A stretch of DNA of 24,344 nucleotides from an uncultured Pseudomonadota bacterium (GCA_938004375.1 CALKWH010000326.1:1-24344); one strand, 5' to 3'; shown: positions 8,218 through 19,198, counted from the stretch's first letter. The notes: generated by a model not told the origin, from the sequence alone. Program-made: numbers and translations.

Positions 8218-9534
8218 TCACAGCATGCGGGGCGGCTGCCCGGTCATCTGGAGGACCGAGCGCCACAGTTCGCCGTCGGGGTCGATGCGCTTGGAGTGCG
8301 AGGTGGCTGCGGCCAGGGGTACGTGGGTGAAGTGATCGCTCCACAGGCCGACCACCAGGCCGGTGCGGCCCGCCATGGCGGCGTGTACGGCGTTCTCGCC
8401 CAGCCGGCGGCAGAAGATTGCGTCGGTGGGGGAGGCAGGCATCGCGCGGATGATGTAACTGGGATCGATGTATTTGAGGTTGAGTGGATGCTTCCGGGAC
8501 TTGAAGTGTGCGATCAGGACATCGCCGAGGTGGCGTCCGATGTCGTTGAGCTTCCGGTTGCCCGAGGCGTCGCGGGACATGTCCTTCTCGTCGAAGAGCT
8601 CCTGGCCGGCGCCCTCGGCCACCACGATGACCGCGTGCCCCTGCTTCTGCAGGCGCCGCTCGAGCACCTCGTACAGCCCGTTCTCCCCCTCGAGGCGAAA
8701 CGGGCTCTCGGGCACCAGGACCACGTCGACGTGCCCGGCCGCCAGGGCGGCGTGGGCGGCGATGTAGCCCGAGTGTCTTCCCATCAGGCGCACGAGGCCC
8801 ACGCCCCGGGGGGCGCCCTCGGCCTCGATCAGGGCGGCCTGGATCGCCTCGGCGGCCTTGGACACGGCGGTCTCGAAGCCGAAGGTGCGCTTGATGAAGG
8901 GGATGTCGTTGTCGATCGTCTTCGGGACCCCCACGATGGCGATGCGGGATCCGCGGGCCTGGGCGGCCTCGAACATGGCGCGCGCGCCCTTGAGGGTGCC
9001 GTCGCCGCCGATGGTGAACAGCATGTTGATGTTCAACTGCTCCAGGGTGTCGAGCATCTCTTCCGGGCTCTGCGGACCCCGGGAGGAGCCCAGCATGGAG
9101 CCGCCCTTGAGGTTCCAGTTCCGGGTGAACTCCGGGGTCAGGTCCCAGGTCTCGTAGCCCTCCGAGGCCACGAGGCCGGCATATCCGTAGCGGAAGCCGA
9201 CCACCGAGCGGACCTTGTATTCGTTGATGAGTTCGTTGACGATGGCGGTGACGACGTTGTTGATGCCGGGGCACAGGCCGCCGCAGGTGACGACCCCCGC
9301 GCGGATTTTTCGCGGGTCGAAGTAGATCTGGCGTCGCGGTCCGGCGGCCTCGAAGGCCTCGGTGACGTCGGGGACCTCACGGTCGTGTATCGAGGTGAAG
9401 AGCACCCTGGCCTCGTCTTCGAGGTAGTTGGGGATGTAGTCGTCGTCCTCGACCGATAGAGCCAGCGGGGAAGGGTTTCGGCACGGGCCGAGGAGGGTGA
9501 CTTCCATGGAAAGATCGCCGACGTGGAGAGACAT
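8218..9534 (-). CDS. 6-phosphofructokinase (ATP-type motif, group with PKTIDND)
   Basis: 438-residue cytoplasmic phosphofructokinase that phosphorylates fructose 6-phosphate in glycolysis. Visible motifs are CGGLCPGINN (84-93), GGDGT (176-180), PKTIDND (204-210), MGRHSGYIA and VPESPF. Gly179 in GGDGT is the residue found in ATP-dependent enzymes; pyrophosphate enzymes have Asp there. Lys205 in PKTIDND is the pyrophosphate-type residue. The Gly/Lys combination is known from plant-type and related long bacterial ATP enzymes, so ATP is the likely phosphoryl donor but not certain. The protein is longer than the 320-residue E. coli type, with an N-terminal extension of about 75 residues. A strong Shine-Dalgarno, AAGGAGGT, precedes the ATG. 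It heads a three-gene unit with two lipoproteins. Confidence 0.94.
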   Translation of the reverse strand: MSLHVGDLSMEVTLLGPCRNPSPLALSVEDDDYIPNYLEDEARVLFTSIHDREVPDVTEAFEAAGPRRQIYFDPRKIRAGVVTCGGLCPGINNVVTAIVNELINEYKVRSVVGFRYGYAGLVASEGYETWDLTPEFTRNWNLKGGSMLGSSRGPQSPEEMLDTLEQLNINMLFTIGGDGTLKGARAMFEAAQARGSRIAIVGVPKTIDNDIPFIKRTFGFETAVSKAAEAIQAALIEAEGAPRGVGLVRLMGRHSGYIAAHAALAAGHVDVVLVPESPFRLEGENGLYEVLERRLQKQGHAVIVVAEGAGQELFDEKDMSRDASGNRKLNDIGRHLGDVLIAHFKSRKHPLNLKYIDPSYIIRAMPASPTDAIFCRRLGENAVHAAMAGRTGLVVGLWSDHFTHVPLAAATSHSKRIDPDGELWRSVLQMTGQPPRML

Positions 9535-9563
9535 GGCGCGGACCTCCTTGTGTGGTCGTGGGC

Positions 9564-9592
9564 ATTCTGATGAAAAGCGCGCGCAGTGTCAA
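9564..9592 (-). promoter_or_regulatory. Putative promoter of the phosphofructokinase operon
   Basis: Reading the minus strand, a perfect -35 TTGACA (9592-9587), a 17-base spacer and CAGAAT (9569-9564; 4 of 6 to consensus) lie 30 bases upstream of the ATG. Confidence 0.55.
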
Positions 9593-9617
9593 TGCGGAAA
9601 GGGCGGGACCTCGCGGG

Positions 9618-9643
9618 GCGCAAACCTCAGGCGCAAACCTCAG
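9618..9643. repeat. 13-bp perfect tandem repeat
   Basis: GCGCAAACCTCAG at 9618-9630 is repeated immediately at 9631-9643. It lies between the two divergent promoters, directly upstream of the -35 of the Sel1-repeat gene, so it could be a regulator site or a slippage duplication. Confidence 0.85.
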
Positions 9644-9644
9644 C

Positions 9645-9673
9645 TTGTTCGGCGACCCCCCCCCGTGTATAGT
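9645..9673 (+). promoter_or_regulatory. Putative promoter of the Sel1-repeat lipoprotein gene
   Basis: TTGTTC (9645-9650), a 17-base spacer and TATAGT (9668-9673; 5 of 6 to consensus). The spacer contains a run of nine C (9656-9664). The predicted transcript start at about 9680 leaves a leader of about 40 bases. Confidence 0.5.
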
Positions 9674-9718
9674 GCCTGGCGCGGGTCGATCCGCAGTCTC
9701 CTCAAGGAACCTCGTCCC

Positions 9719-11239
9719 ATGAAGGTCATCGTCGTCCAGGTTCTCGTCCTTTTTTCCGTGATACTGCTCTCCTGCCAGGGCCGGCGACCCCGGGCGCCGA
9801 AGGCCAAGGGCCCCTCTCCGGTCTGCGAGAAGCGCACGGCCGAGACCTGCCTGGAGCTGGCCAGGGGCTTCGAGGAGCAGGGGAACGCGCGGTACCTCGA
9901 GGCCTTCGAGGCCGCGTGCCAGGCGGGCAGCGCCGAGGCTTGCGACCGGGTGCTCGCCGAGGTCGAACTGACCGTCCTCGCAGCCCCCACGGTTCCCCAA
10001 TTGGAGACTTGGACGCACCGGCTGGCCCAGCTCTGCTCCTCGGGTCACAAGAAGGCCTGCGTCTTTAGTGATCTCCTGACCTTCTCGGCGAACCCGCTGG
10101 ACGCCTCGGCCATGAAGAAGGCCTATTTCCGGCTCCAGGAGTCTTGCCTCGTGGCGGGCAAGGCGGGTCAGGACGTCGCCGGCACCTGCGTGCCCCTGGT
10201 GCAGGCCCTGGGTCTTCTGTCCCGAAAGAACTCCGCCTTCTTCAAGCAGAACGCCCTCGCCGGCTATCAGACCGCCTGTCACGCCGGTATCGGGGAGGCC
10301 TGCCTGCAGGAATCCCTGCTGCAGCGGGAGAAGCGCGATCTGGAGTGGACGTTGTCCTATCTGGTCAAGGGCTGCGAGCTCGGCGAGGTGGCCGGCTGCG
10401 AACAACTGGTAAGCGAGGCCCGCCGGGCCGTCCTCGAGGGCAAGCCGCGCTACGACCGGAGCGTGCGCTACCTGAAGACCGCCTGCTTCACGGTCGAGCA
10501 TCGGGCTTCGTGTCTGGCCTGGGCTGAGGGCCACGTGCGCGGCTGGTGGGAGGTGGCCGATCCCGCCGCCGGACACGCCGAGAACCTGCGTCAGTGCAGT
10601 CTGGGATCCGAGCTCGGGTGCATGGCCTTCGCCAGCCGCCTTCTGGAGACGGCGCCGGACCAGCTCGCCTGGGCCCGCCAGATCCTGCGTCAGACCTGCT
10701 CCGAGGGGCACTCCGAAGCCTGCGTGCTTCTGGCCGGGGCCCTGCGCATCGACGGCGCCGCCGACGCCGGGGCGGACCGACAGGCGGCCGATGTCCTGCG
10801 GGCGTCCTGCTACGGACCGGGGGGCGCCCAGCCGAACTACTACAGCGAATACGACTACGAGCGGAGCTCTTACAATAACACGTACAACCATCCCGCGTGC
10901 GCTCTTCTGGGGCGTTATCTCCTCGAGGGGATCGGGTTCGAGGTCAACGAGCCGGTGGGCTTCCGTCTGCTCAGTTCCGGGTGCGCCAGCTTGAACGTCG
11001 GTCAGTGCGTCTACTATGGCGAGGTGCTGCGCCGCAAGGGGCAGATCAACGCTTCCGGCATCACGCCGATCTACGAGCGCGTGTGCCAGGCCGGACGCGA
11101 GGACGGCTGCTTCGCCCTGGCCGAGCTCCACAAGACCGGCTACAAGGAGCTCAAACCCTCCGAGGCCCAGGCCAAGAAGTACGAGGCCATGGGTTGCCGG
11201 CTCGCGCCCGCCCTGGCCCGGTGCAAAGGCGTAAAGTAA
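9719..11239 (+). CDS. Cys-rich Sel1-like repeat lipoprotein
   Basis: 506-residue predicted lipoprotein made of helical Sel1-like (TPR-related) repeats, each holding a pair of Cys. The signal peptide ends in VILLSC, with lipidated Cys19. The repeats have the form C-x(6-9)-C-x-x-hydrophobic: CQAGSAEAC, CSSGHKKAC, CHAGIGEAC, CELGEVAGC, CSLGSELGC, CSEGHSEAC, CASLNVGQC and CQAGREDGC, about ten in all. This resembles the disulphide-bridged repeats of Helicobacter Hcp proteins, which act outside the cytoplasm as scaffolds; a beta-lactamase role should not be assumed. A Tyr/Asn-rich loop (about 372-391, NYYSEYDYERSSYNNTYN) interrupts the array. Start set at MKVIVV, because upstream codons in the same frame do not encode a signal peptide. 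It precedes secA by 114 bases. Confidence 0.88.
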   Translation: MKVIVVQVLVLFSVILLSCQGRRPRAPKAKGPSPVCEKRTAETCLELARGFEEQGNARYLEAFEAACQAGSAEACDRVLAEVELTVLAAPTVPQLETWTHRLAQLCSSGHKKACVFSDLLTFSANPLDASAMKKAYFRLQESCLVAGKAGQDVAGTCVPLVQALGLLSRKNSAFFKQNALAGYQTACHAGIGEACLQESLLQREKRDLEWTLSYLVKGCELGEVAGCEQLVSEARRAVLEGKPRYDRSVRYLKTACFTVEHRASCLAWAEGHVRGWWEVADPAAGHAENLRQCSLGSELGCMAFASRLLETAPDQLAWARQILRQTCSEGHSEACVLLAGALRIDGAADAGADRQAADVLRASCYGPGGAQPNYYSEYDYERSSYNNTYNHPACALLGRYLLEGIGFEVNEPVGFRLLSSGCASLNVGQCVYYGEVLRRKGQINASGITPIYERVCQAGREDGCFALAELHKTGYKELKPSEAQAKKYEAMGCRLAPALARCKGVK

Positions 11240-11241
11240 AC

Positions 11242-11267
11242 AAAAAACCCGCGTTTGCAAACCGGGG
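11242..11267 (-). terminator. Possible intrinsic terminator acting on the minus strand
   Basis: On the minus strand, CCCCGGTTTG (11267-11258) pairs with CAAACGCGGG (11257-11248) with one mismatch or bulge, and six T follow (11247-11242). In the plus direction no T-run follows, so it would stop antisense transcripts entering from secA. Confidence 0.35.
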
Positions 11268-11353
11268 GCGGACATGATACACCCGGACAGCTGTTTCCCG
11301 GGTCGGGCGAGGTCGTCGATGGGTGGGAAATGACGGCGTGAAGGAGAGTTGCG

Positions 11354-14458
<3,105 letters not shown>

Positions 14459-14459
14459 C

Positions 14460-14502
14460 AATAAACGGGAGTGCGCAAGCTCTGCTTGCGCGTCGTTTTA
14501 TT
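14460..14502 (+). terminator. Intrinsic terminator downstream of secA (likely bidirectional)
   Basis: GCGCAAGC (14473-14480), loop TCT, then GCTTGCGC (14484-14491) form a perfect 8-bp stem, followed by GTCGTTTTATT. Flanking AATAAACG (14460-14467) and CGTTTTATT (14494-14502) are nearly complementary and extend the structure, so it could work in both directions. Confidence 0.8.
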
Positions 14503-14533
14503 GCCAGAACCGCACGCTGGAAGGACCACCCGC

Positions 14534-15757
14534 ATGATCGCCGGTTTGACCATCCGAAATTTCAAGGGTATCCGTGAGATCGCCAATCTTTCGCTGTCGG
14601 GTTTCCATGTGCTGGTCGGTCCCAACGGCTCGGGGAAGACCACCTTTCTCGACGCCGTGGATTTCGTGCGTGATTGTCTGGTTCAGAGTCCGGCCGCGGC
14701 CGTCGAGGCGCGTCACGTGGCCAGCTTCGACGATCTCACCTGGATGCGCCAGGGTGGAGTGATCGAGATCGAGATGTGGTTCGATCTCGGCGACCAATTG
14801 CCGGAATTGTCTGATAGTCTCCTCAACTATCGAATCGCGATTCATAAAGATGACCAGCACGGCGTCAGCGTGAAAGATGAGTTGCTCGGAAAATATTCCA
14901 AGAGCTGGCTGCCCTCGGGAAAGAGATTGGAGTTCAGTCCCAAGTCGAAGCCGGGCCGTCTGCTCGGGAAGACTTCCAAGGGAACTGACTTCTACACACG
15001 GGAAAAAGGCAACTATACCGACTCGTTCAATTTCGGTCTCGACAAACTGTCCCTGGCTCTGACGCCGCCGGATGAAGAGCGGTATCCGGCCGCCAATGCC
15101 GTGCGCAATTTTCTCAGGCAAGGAATCCGTTACATCCAGCTCGACAGTCCTGCCATGCGGCTGCCATGCCCCACGACGCGGCCGACCCGTCTCGAACTGG
15201 ATGGCGTCAACCTCGCCCGCGTCGTCGGCAAGCTTCTTGGCGCCAACGGGGGTTCCGGACCCATCTGGGCGAAGCCGGATTCGGCCATCGGTCGCTGGGC
15301 CGCACATCTGCGGTATGCAGTGCCTGATCTGGAGATGATCGGGTGGGATCGTCGCCTGGGAGACAATGCCGAATACCTGTTGCTGCGGTATGCCAACGGC
15401 CTGGAAGTTCCAAGTTGGCTGTTGTCCGACGGTACCTTGAGAATGATGGCGCTGACGATTCCGGCGTTCCTGCCCGTGGAGTCGGCCGTCTACCTCGTCG
15501 AGGAACCAGAGAACGGCGTCCATCCGCTCGCGTTGGAGATCATCCTCCGGTCGCTCTCGTCCATTCCGGGGGCGCAGACGTTGCTGGCGACCCACTCGCC
15601 CTTCGTCATTCAACAATGCGGGGTCAAACCGCTGCTGTGCTTTTCCCGCGACGACCTGGGCACCCGGATCACGCCCGGGCAAGAACATGAAAAACTCAAG
15701 AATTGGAACGGAGTTCCCGACCTTGGCATTGTGTTCGCTGCGGGAGTCCTGACATGA
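14534..15757 (+). CDS. RecF/OLD-like AAA (ABC-type) ATPase, probable defence component
   Basis: 407-residue ATPase of the SMC/RecF/OLD-like class. Walker A is GPNGSGKTT (29-37, Lys35). The ABC-type Walker B region is VYLVEEPENGVHP, with Glu323/Glu324, and the switch His is in LATHSPFVI (His354). A central region (about 60-280) contains the lid and arm insertions. There is no Toprim nuclease domain at the C-terminus, unlike classical OLD proteins; the effector is probably the next gene, which overlaps by ATGA (15754-15757). GGAAGGA lies eight bases before the ATG. The secA terminator ends only 31 bases upstream and I see no promoter in between. Codons are visibly less GC-rich than secA, which suggests acquisition. 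From memory, the pair resembles MAD3 and MAD4 of methylation-associated defence systems; AriA of PARIS is an alternative relative. Confidence 0.85.
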   Translation: MIAGLTIRNFKGIREIANLSLSGFHVLVGPNGSGKTTFLDAVDFVRDCLVQSPAAAVEARHVASFDDLTWMRQGGVIEIEMWFDLGDQLPELSDSLLNYRIAIHKDDQHGVSVKDELLGKYSKSWLPSGKRLEFSPKSKPGRLLGKTSKGTDFYTREKGNYTDSFNFGLDKLSLALTPPDEERYPAANAVRNFLRQGIRYIQLDSPAMRLPCPTTRPTRLELDGVNLARVVGKLLGANGGSGPIWAKPDSAIGRWAAHLRYAVPDLEMIGWDRRLGDNAEYLLLRYANGLEVPSWLLSDGTLRMMALTIPAFLPVESAVYLVEEPENGVHPLALEIILRSLSSIPGAQTLLATHSPFVIQQCGVKPLLCFSRDDLGTRITPGQEHEKLKNWNGVPDLGIVFAAGVLT

Positions 15758-16377
15758 AGGACCTGCTCGTCTTCGTCGCCGATGCCGACGCTCAGGCCTT
15801 CATGCGCGGGATCCTCGAGAAACCGAAAGCGCTTGGAATCAGGCCGATTTCCTTCGACATCGAGCGCCATCCCCTCAAGGATCCCGGCATGGTGCAGACC
15901 GGACCCGAGTTGACCGGAATGAAGAAAGAGGATTATCAAAGAGTCCTCTTGATGCTGGATTTTCATGGCTCCGGACGCGAACACCGGGAGACCCCGGACG
16001 CCGTACGTCTGCAAATGCAGGACCGACTCGACTCCCTGACCTGGACCGGGAACAGTTCGGTGGCCGTGTTGGTGCCTGAGTTGGAGTGTTGGTGCTGGTA
16101 CTGTGAGAACGCCATCCGTCGACACTACCAAGTCAAGGAAGACGATTTGGACCGATGGATGTCCCAGGGGGCGACCGATCTGGGCATTTCGTTGGACGAG
16201 TTGAAACTGCAGCAGCCAAAAGAATTATTCGAGTACATCGTCAAGGATCGTCTCCGGAGAACCATTTCGCCCCGTGATTTTTACGAAATGAGTCGGTTGG
16301 CCAGCGTGAAAGCCTTGCTCAAATCGGATTCCTTCAAATCCATCGTCACAGCGCTTCGTGGGTGGTTCCCTTCTTGA
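15754..16377 (+). CDS. Small acidic partner of the ATPase, probable defence effector (MAD4-like or DUF4276-like, tentative)
   Basis: 207-residue cytoplasmic protein, translationally coupled to the ATPase by a 4-base overlap. Motifs that look structural or catalytic are VFVADADAQAF near the N-terminus, LLMLDFHGSG (about 68-77) and VPELECWCW (about 108-116). The order acidic strand, then LD-x-x-G-S-G, then PELE-x-W recalls Toprim-like DUF4276-type proteins, although the canonical Toprim Glu and DxD are not exact here (VADAD, LDFHG). From memory this pattern also matches the protein named MAD4 in methylation-associated defence systems; I cannot verify that here. The function is unproven; nuclease or sensor are the options. 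The TOTE-like gene begins 13 bases after its stop, so all three genes probably form one operon. No methyltransferase is present in the window. Confidence 0.75.
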   Translation: MKDLLVFVADADAQAFMRGILEKPKALGIRPISFDIERHPLKDPGMVQTGPELTGMKKEDYQRVLLMLDFHGSGREHRETPDAVRLQMQDRLDSLTWTGNSSVAVLVPELECWCWYCENAIRRHYQVKEDDLDRWMSQGATDLGISLDELKLQQPKELFEYIVKDRLRRTISPRDFYEMSRLASVKALLKSDSFKSIVTALRGWFPS

Positions 16378-16390
16378 CCGGAGGACCTCC

Positions 16391-19198
16391 ATGATCCCTT
16401 CGTCCGTCGACAACCAATCACCACCTGAAGCCAAGATCGCCCTGTTCCGATCCCTTTTCCGGGGGCGTGAGGATGTGTTCCCCAGACGGTTCGAGAGCCA
16501 GAAGACCGGCAAGTCCGGCTACCAACCGGTTTGTGAAAACGAATGGGTCCGCGATCTGTGCGACAAGCGCCGGGTCCGTTGCGCTGAATGTTCCCATCGC
16601 CGGTTCCTCCCGGTCACCGATGAGGTGTTTCGCCGCCACCTGTCAGGCCAGGACGAGCTCGGTCGCGATTTCGTGATGGGCGTCTATCCGATGCTCCCGG
16701 ATGAGACCACTTTTTTCCTGGCGGTTGATTTCGACAAGAAGACCTGGATGGAGGACGTCCGGGCGGTCCTGGAGACGTGCGTCCGTTTGAGCCTGCCCGC
16801 GGCTCTGGAGCGCTCCCGTTCCGGCAATGGTGGTCACCTCTGGATATTCTTCGACGAGGCGCTCCCGGCTTCCCTGGCCAGGAAGCTGGGCGCCCACCTC
16901 CTGACCGAGACCATGGAACATCGGCCGGAGCTCGGCCTGGATTCCTATGACCGCATGTTTCCCAATCAGGACACCCTGCCCGGCGGCGGCTTCGGTAACC
17001 TGATCGCCCTGCCGCTGCAAAAACGGCCCCGTGAGTGGGGAAACAGTGTCTTCCTCGATGAATGGCTCGAACCCCATGAAGATCAGTGGGCGTTTCTGTC
17101 ATCCCTTCGGAAGCTCGGGCGCTCCGAGGTAGAGGCCCTCGTGCGCGATGCAGAGCACGGCGACCGGATCGTCGGCGTGCGGCTGTCCGGCGTCGAAGAC
17201 GAGGATGAAATGCCCTGGACCACGCCGCCCTCGCGTCGTCGGGAACCACCGCCGATTCTCGGCCCGCTGCCGGAGAGCCTCGAGCTGGTGCTGGGAAACC
17301 AGATCTACATCCCCAAAGCGGGGCTTCCATCGTCGTTGCTCAACCGGCTCCACCGGATCGCGGCGTTCCAGAACCCGGAGTTCTACAAGGCGCAGGCCAT
17401 GCGCCTGCCCACGTACGACAAGCCCAGGGTCATCGCCTGCGCCGAGGACTATCCACAGCACGTCGGGCTCCCGCGAGGCTGCCTGGAAGAGGTCTGCGAC
17501 CTCTTTTCGAGACTAAAGATCCCCGTCTTAGTCCGTGACGAACGCCACGCCGGCCAGCCCCTGGCGGTGTCCTTTCAGGGGGAGCTGCGGCCCGAGCAGG
17601 CACGGGCGGTGGAGGCTTTGCTTTTGCACGACACCGGCGTCTTGGCGGCCACCACCGCGTTCGGAAAGACCGTGGCCGCGGCGGCTCTGATCGCCCGGCG
17701 TGGGGTCAACACGCTGGTCCTGGTCCACCGAAGACAACTGCTGGAGCAGTGGGTTCAGCGGCTGTCCGATTTCCTGGGACTGCCGCCCAAGGCCATCGGA
17801 GTGGTTGGCGGGGGGCGACGAAAAACGACGGGGAAGATCGACGTGGCCCTGATCCAGAGCCTGGTGCGACGAGGCGTCGTCCACGACCTGGTCGGAGAAT
17901 ACGGGCACCTGGTGGTCGATGAATGTCACCATCTGTCCGCCCACAGCTTCGAACAGGTCGCGCGACGGTCCACGGCCCGTTTCGTCACCGGCCTCTCGGC
18001 CACGGTGACGCGCAAGGACGGACATCATCCGATCATCTTCATGCAGTGCGGCCCCGTGCGGTACCGCGCCGACGCCCGGACCCAGGCAGCGAGCCGTCCG
18101 TTCTCGCACTCGGTGGTCGTCCGCCCCACGGGCTTTTCCCCGTCGACGCCCGCCGATCCGGACGCCCGGCTCCGGTTCCAGGCGCTGTACGACGACCTGA
18201 TCCGCGATGAGACGCGTAACCGGCTCATCTGCGCGGACGTGGTGCAGGCGGTCCAGGAAGGCCGCTCACCGCTGGTCCTGACCGAGCGCACGGAACATCT
18301 GGAACACCTGGCCGAGCGGCTTGCCCCATCGGTCCGACACCTCGTCGTCCTGCGCGGGGGGATGGGTCGCAAGGAACTGAAAAACGCCCTCGCAAAGCTG
18401 GCTTCCCTCTCCGACAACGAGGAGCGCGTGCTGATCGCTACCGGTCGCTTCATCGGAGAGGGGTTCGACGACGCGCGGCTCGACACCCTGTTTCTGACCC
18501 TGCCGGTGTCCTGGCGCGGCACCATCGCGCAGTACGCGGGCCGGTTGCACCGGCTGTACGAGAGAAAATGGGAGGTCCGCGTGTACGACTACGCCGATCT
18601 CGACGTGCCGATGCTGGCGAGGATGTTCGACCGGCGCTGTCGCGGCTACGAGGCCATCGGGTACGCCATTCAGTTGCCGGCCAGCGCGGTGCCCGGCTGG
18701 CCGCCGGACGTGCCGCTGCCGGTCGACCCCGAGTGGAAGAAGGACTACGCCGCCAGCGTCCGAAGGCTGATCCGCGATGGGGTCGATGCTCCGCTGGCCA
18801 ACCTGTTCGTCTGGGCGGCTCGCGTGCTTTCTCCTGACGCCGAGGGCGAGGACCGGGCGCGCAGCGCCGGCGAGGCGTTCCTGTTCCGGCGGCTCGAGAC
18901 GCTGCCGGGCCTGACCGGCCGGTTCCGCCTGAACACGGATCTGCCCATCGCGTTCGACGGTCGGGGCGTGATGGAGGTGGACCTGCTCTGCCAGGACGCC
19001 CGCGTCGTCATCGAGGTGGACGGGGCTCAGCATCTGGGGTCTCCGGAAGCCTACCGGCGCGACCGCCGCAAGGACGCCCTGCTGCAGGAGCACGGCTACC
19101 TCGTCCTGCGCTTTTTATCCGAGGATCTTTCCAAACATCTCGATGAAGTGCTCGACGCCATCTCCCGGGCGATGTTCCACCGGTCAGCGAAACGTTGA
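16391..19198 (+). CDS. TOTE-type primase-helicase-nuclease fusion
   Basis: 935-residue predicted conflict-system protein with three enzymatic parts. (1) Residues 1-300: archaeo-eukaryotic primase domain of TOTE type, with a Cys cluster (48, 57, 64, 67) that probably binds zinc, the DxD motif in AVDFD (Asp113, Asp115), GGHLWIFF (His149) and the third motif region NLIALPLQ. (2) About 395-745: SF2 helicase with AATTAFGKT (Lys426), DECH (510-513), GLSAT (534-538), ATGRFIGEGFD (683-693) and motif VI QYAGRLHR (714-721). (3) About 825-935: a DUF559/Vsr-like PD-(D/E)xK nuclease, with Asp864 in EVDLL, Glu875 in VIEVDGAQH and YLVLRF. Family knowledge suggests it attacks invading nucleic acid; the target is unknown. 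GGAGG lies six bases before the ATG. It follows the small ATPase partner by 13 bases. Confidence 0.9.
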   Translation: MIPSSVDNQSPPEAKIALFRSLFRGREDVFPRRFESQKTGKSGYQPVCENEWVRDLCDKRRVRCAECSHRRFLPVTDEVFRRHLSGQDELGRDFVMGVYPMLPDETTFFLAVDFDKKTWMEDVRAVLETCVRLSLPAALERSRSGNGGHLWIFFDEALPASLARKLGAHLLTETMEHRPELGLDSYDRMFPNQDTLPGGGFGNLIALPLQKRPREWGNSVFLDEWLEPHEDQWAFLSSLRKLGRSEVEALVRDAEHGDRIVGVRLSGVEDEDEMPWTTPPSRRREPPPILGPLPESLELVLGNQIYIPKAGLPSSLLNRLHRIAAFQNPEFYKAQAMRLPTYDKPRVIACAEDYPQHVGLPRGCLEEVCDLFSRLKIPVLVRDERHAGQPLAVSFQGELRPEQARAVEALLLHDTGVLAATTAFGKTVAAAALIARRGVNTLVLVHRRQLLEQWVQRLSDFLGLPPKAIGVVGGGRRKTTGKIDVALIQSLVRRGVVHDLVGEYGHLVVDECHHLSAHSFEQVARRSTARFVTGLSATVTRKDGHHPIIFMQCGPVRYRADARTQAASRPFSHSVVVRPTGFSPSTPADPDARLRFQALYDDLIRDETRNRLICADVVQAVQEGRSPLVLTERTEHLEHLAERLAPSVRHLVVLRGGMGRKELKNALAKLASLSDNEERVLIATGRFIGEGFDDARLDTLFLTLPVSWRGTIAQYAGRLHRLYERKWEVRVYDYADLDVPMLARMFDRRCRGYEAIGYAIQLPASAVPGWPPDVPLPVDPEWKKDYAASVRRLIRDGVDAPLANLFVWAARVLSPDAEGEDRARSAGEAFLFRRLETLPGLTGRFRLNTDLPIAFDGRGVMEVDLLCQDARVVIEVDGAQHLGSPEAYRRDRRKDALLQEHGYLVLRFLSEDLSKHLDEVLDAISRAMFHRSAKR

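Noticed and set aside
8218..9534. Pyrophosphate-dependent phosphofructokinase
   Set aside because: The GGDGT motif has Gly where pyrophosphate enzymes have Asp; the Lys in PKTIDND alone is not decisive.
9719..11239. Beta-lactamase function by analogy with Hcp proteins
   Set aside because: Sel1-like Cys-paired repeats are a scaffold; no catalytic beta-lactamase motif was seen.
14534..16377. Assignment as a PARIS (AriA/AriB) or Gabija system
   Set aside because: The ATPase has no fused Toprim domain, no UvrD-like helicase follows, and the partner lacks clear Toprim Glu and DxD residues. PARIS remains possible but is not supported by visible motifs.
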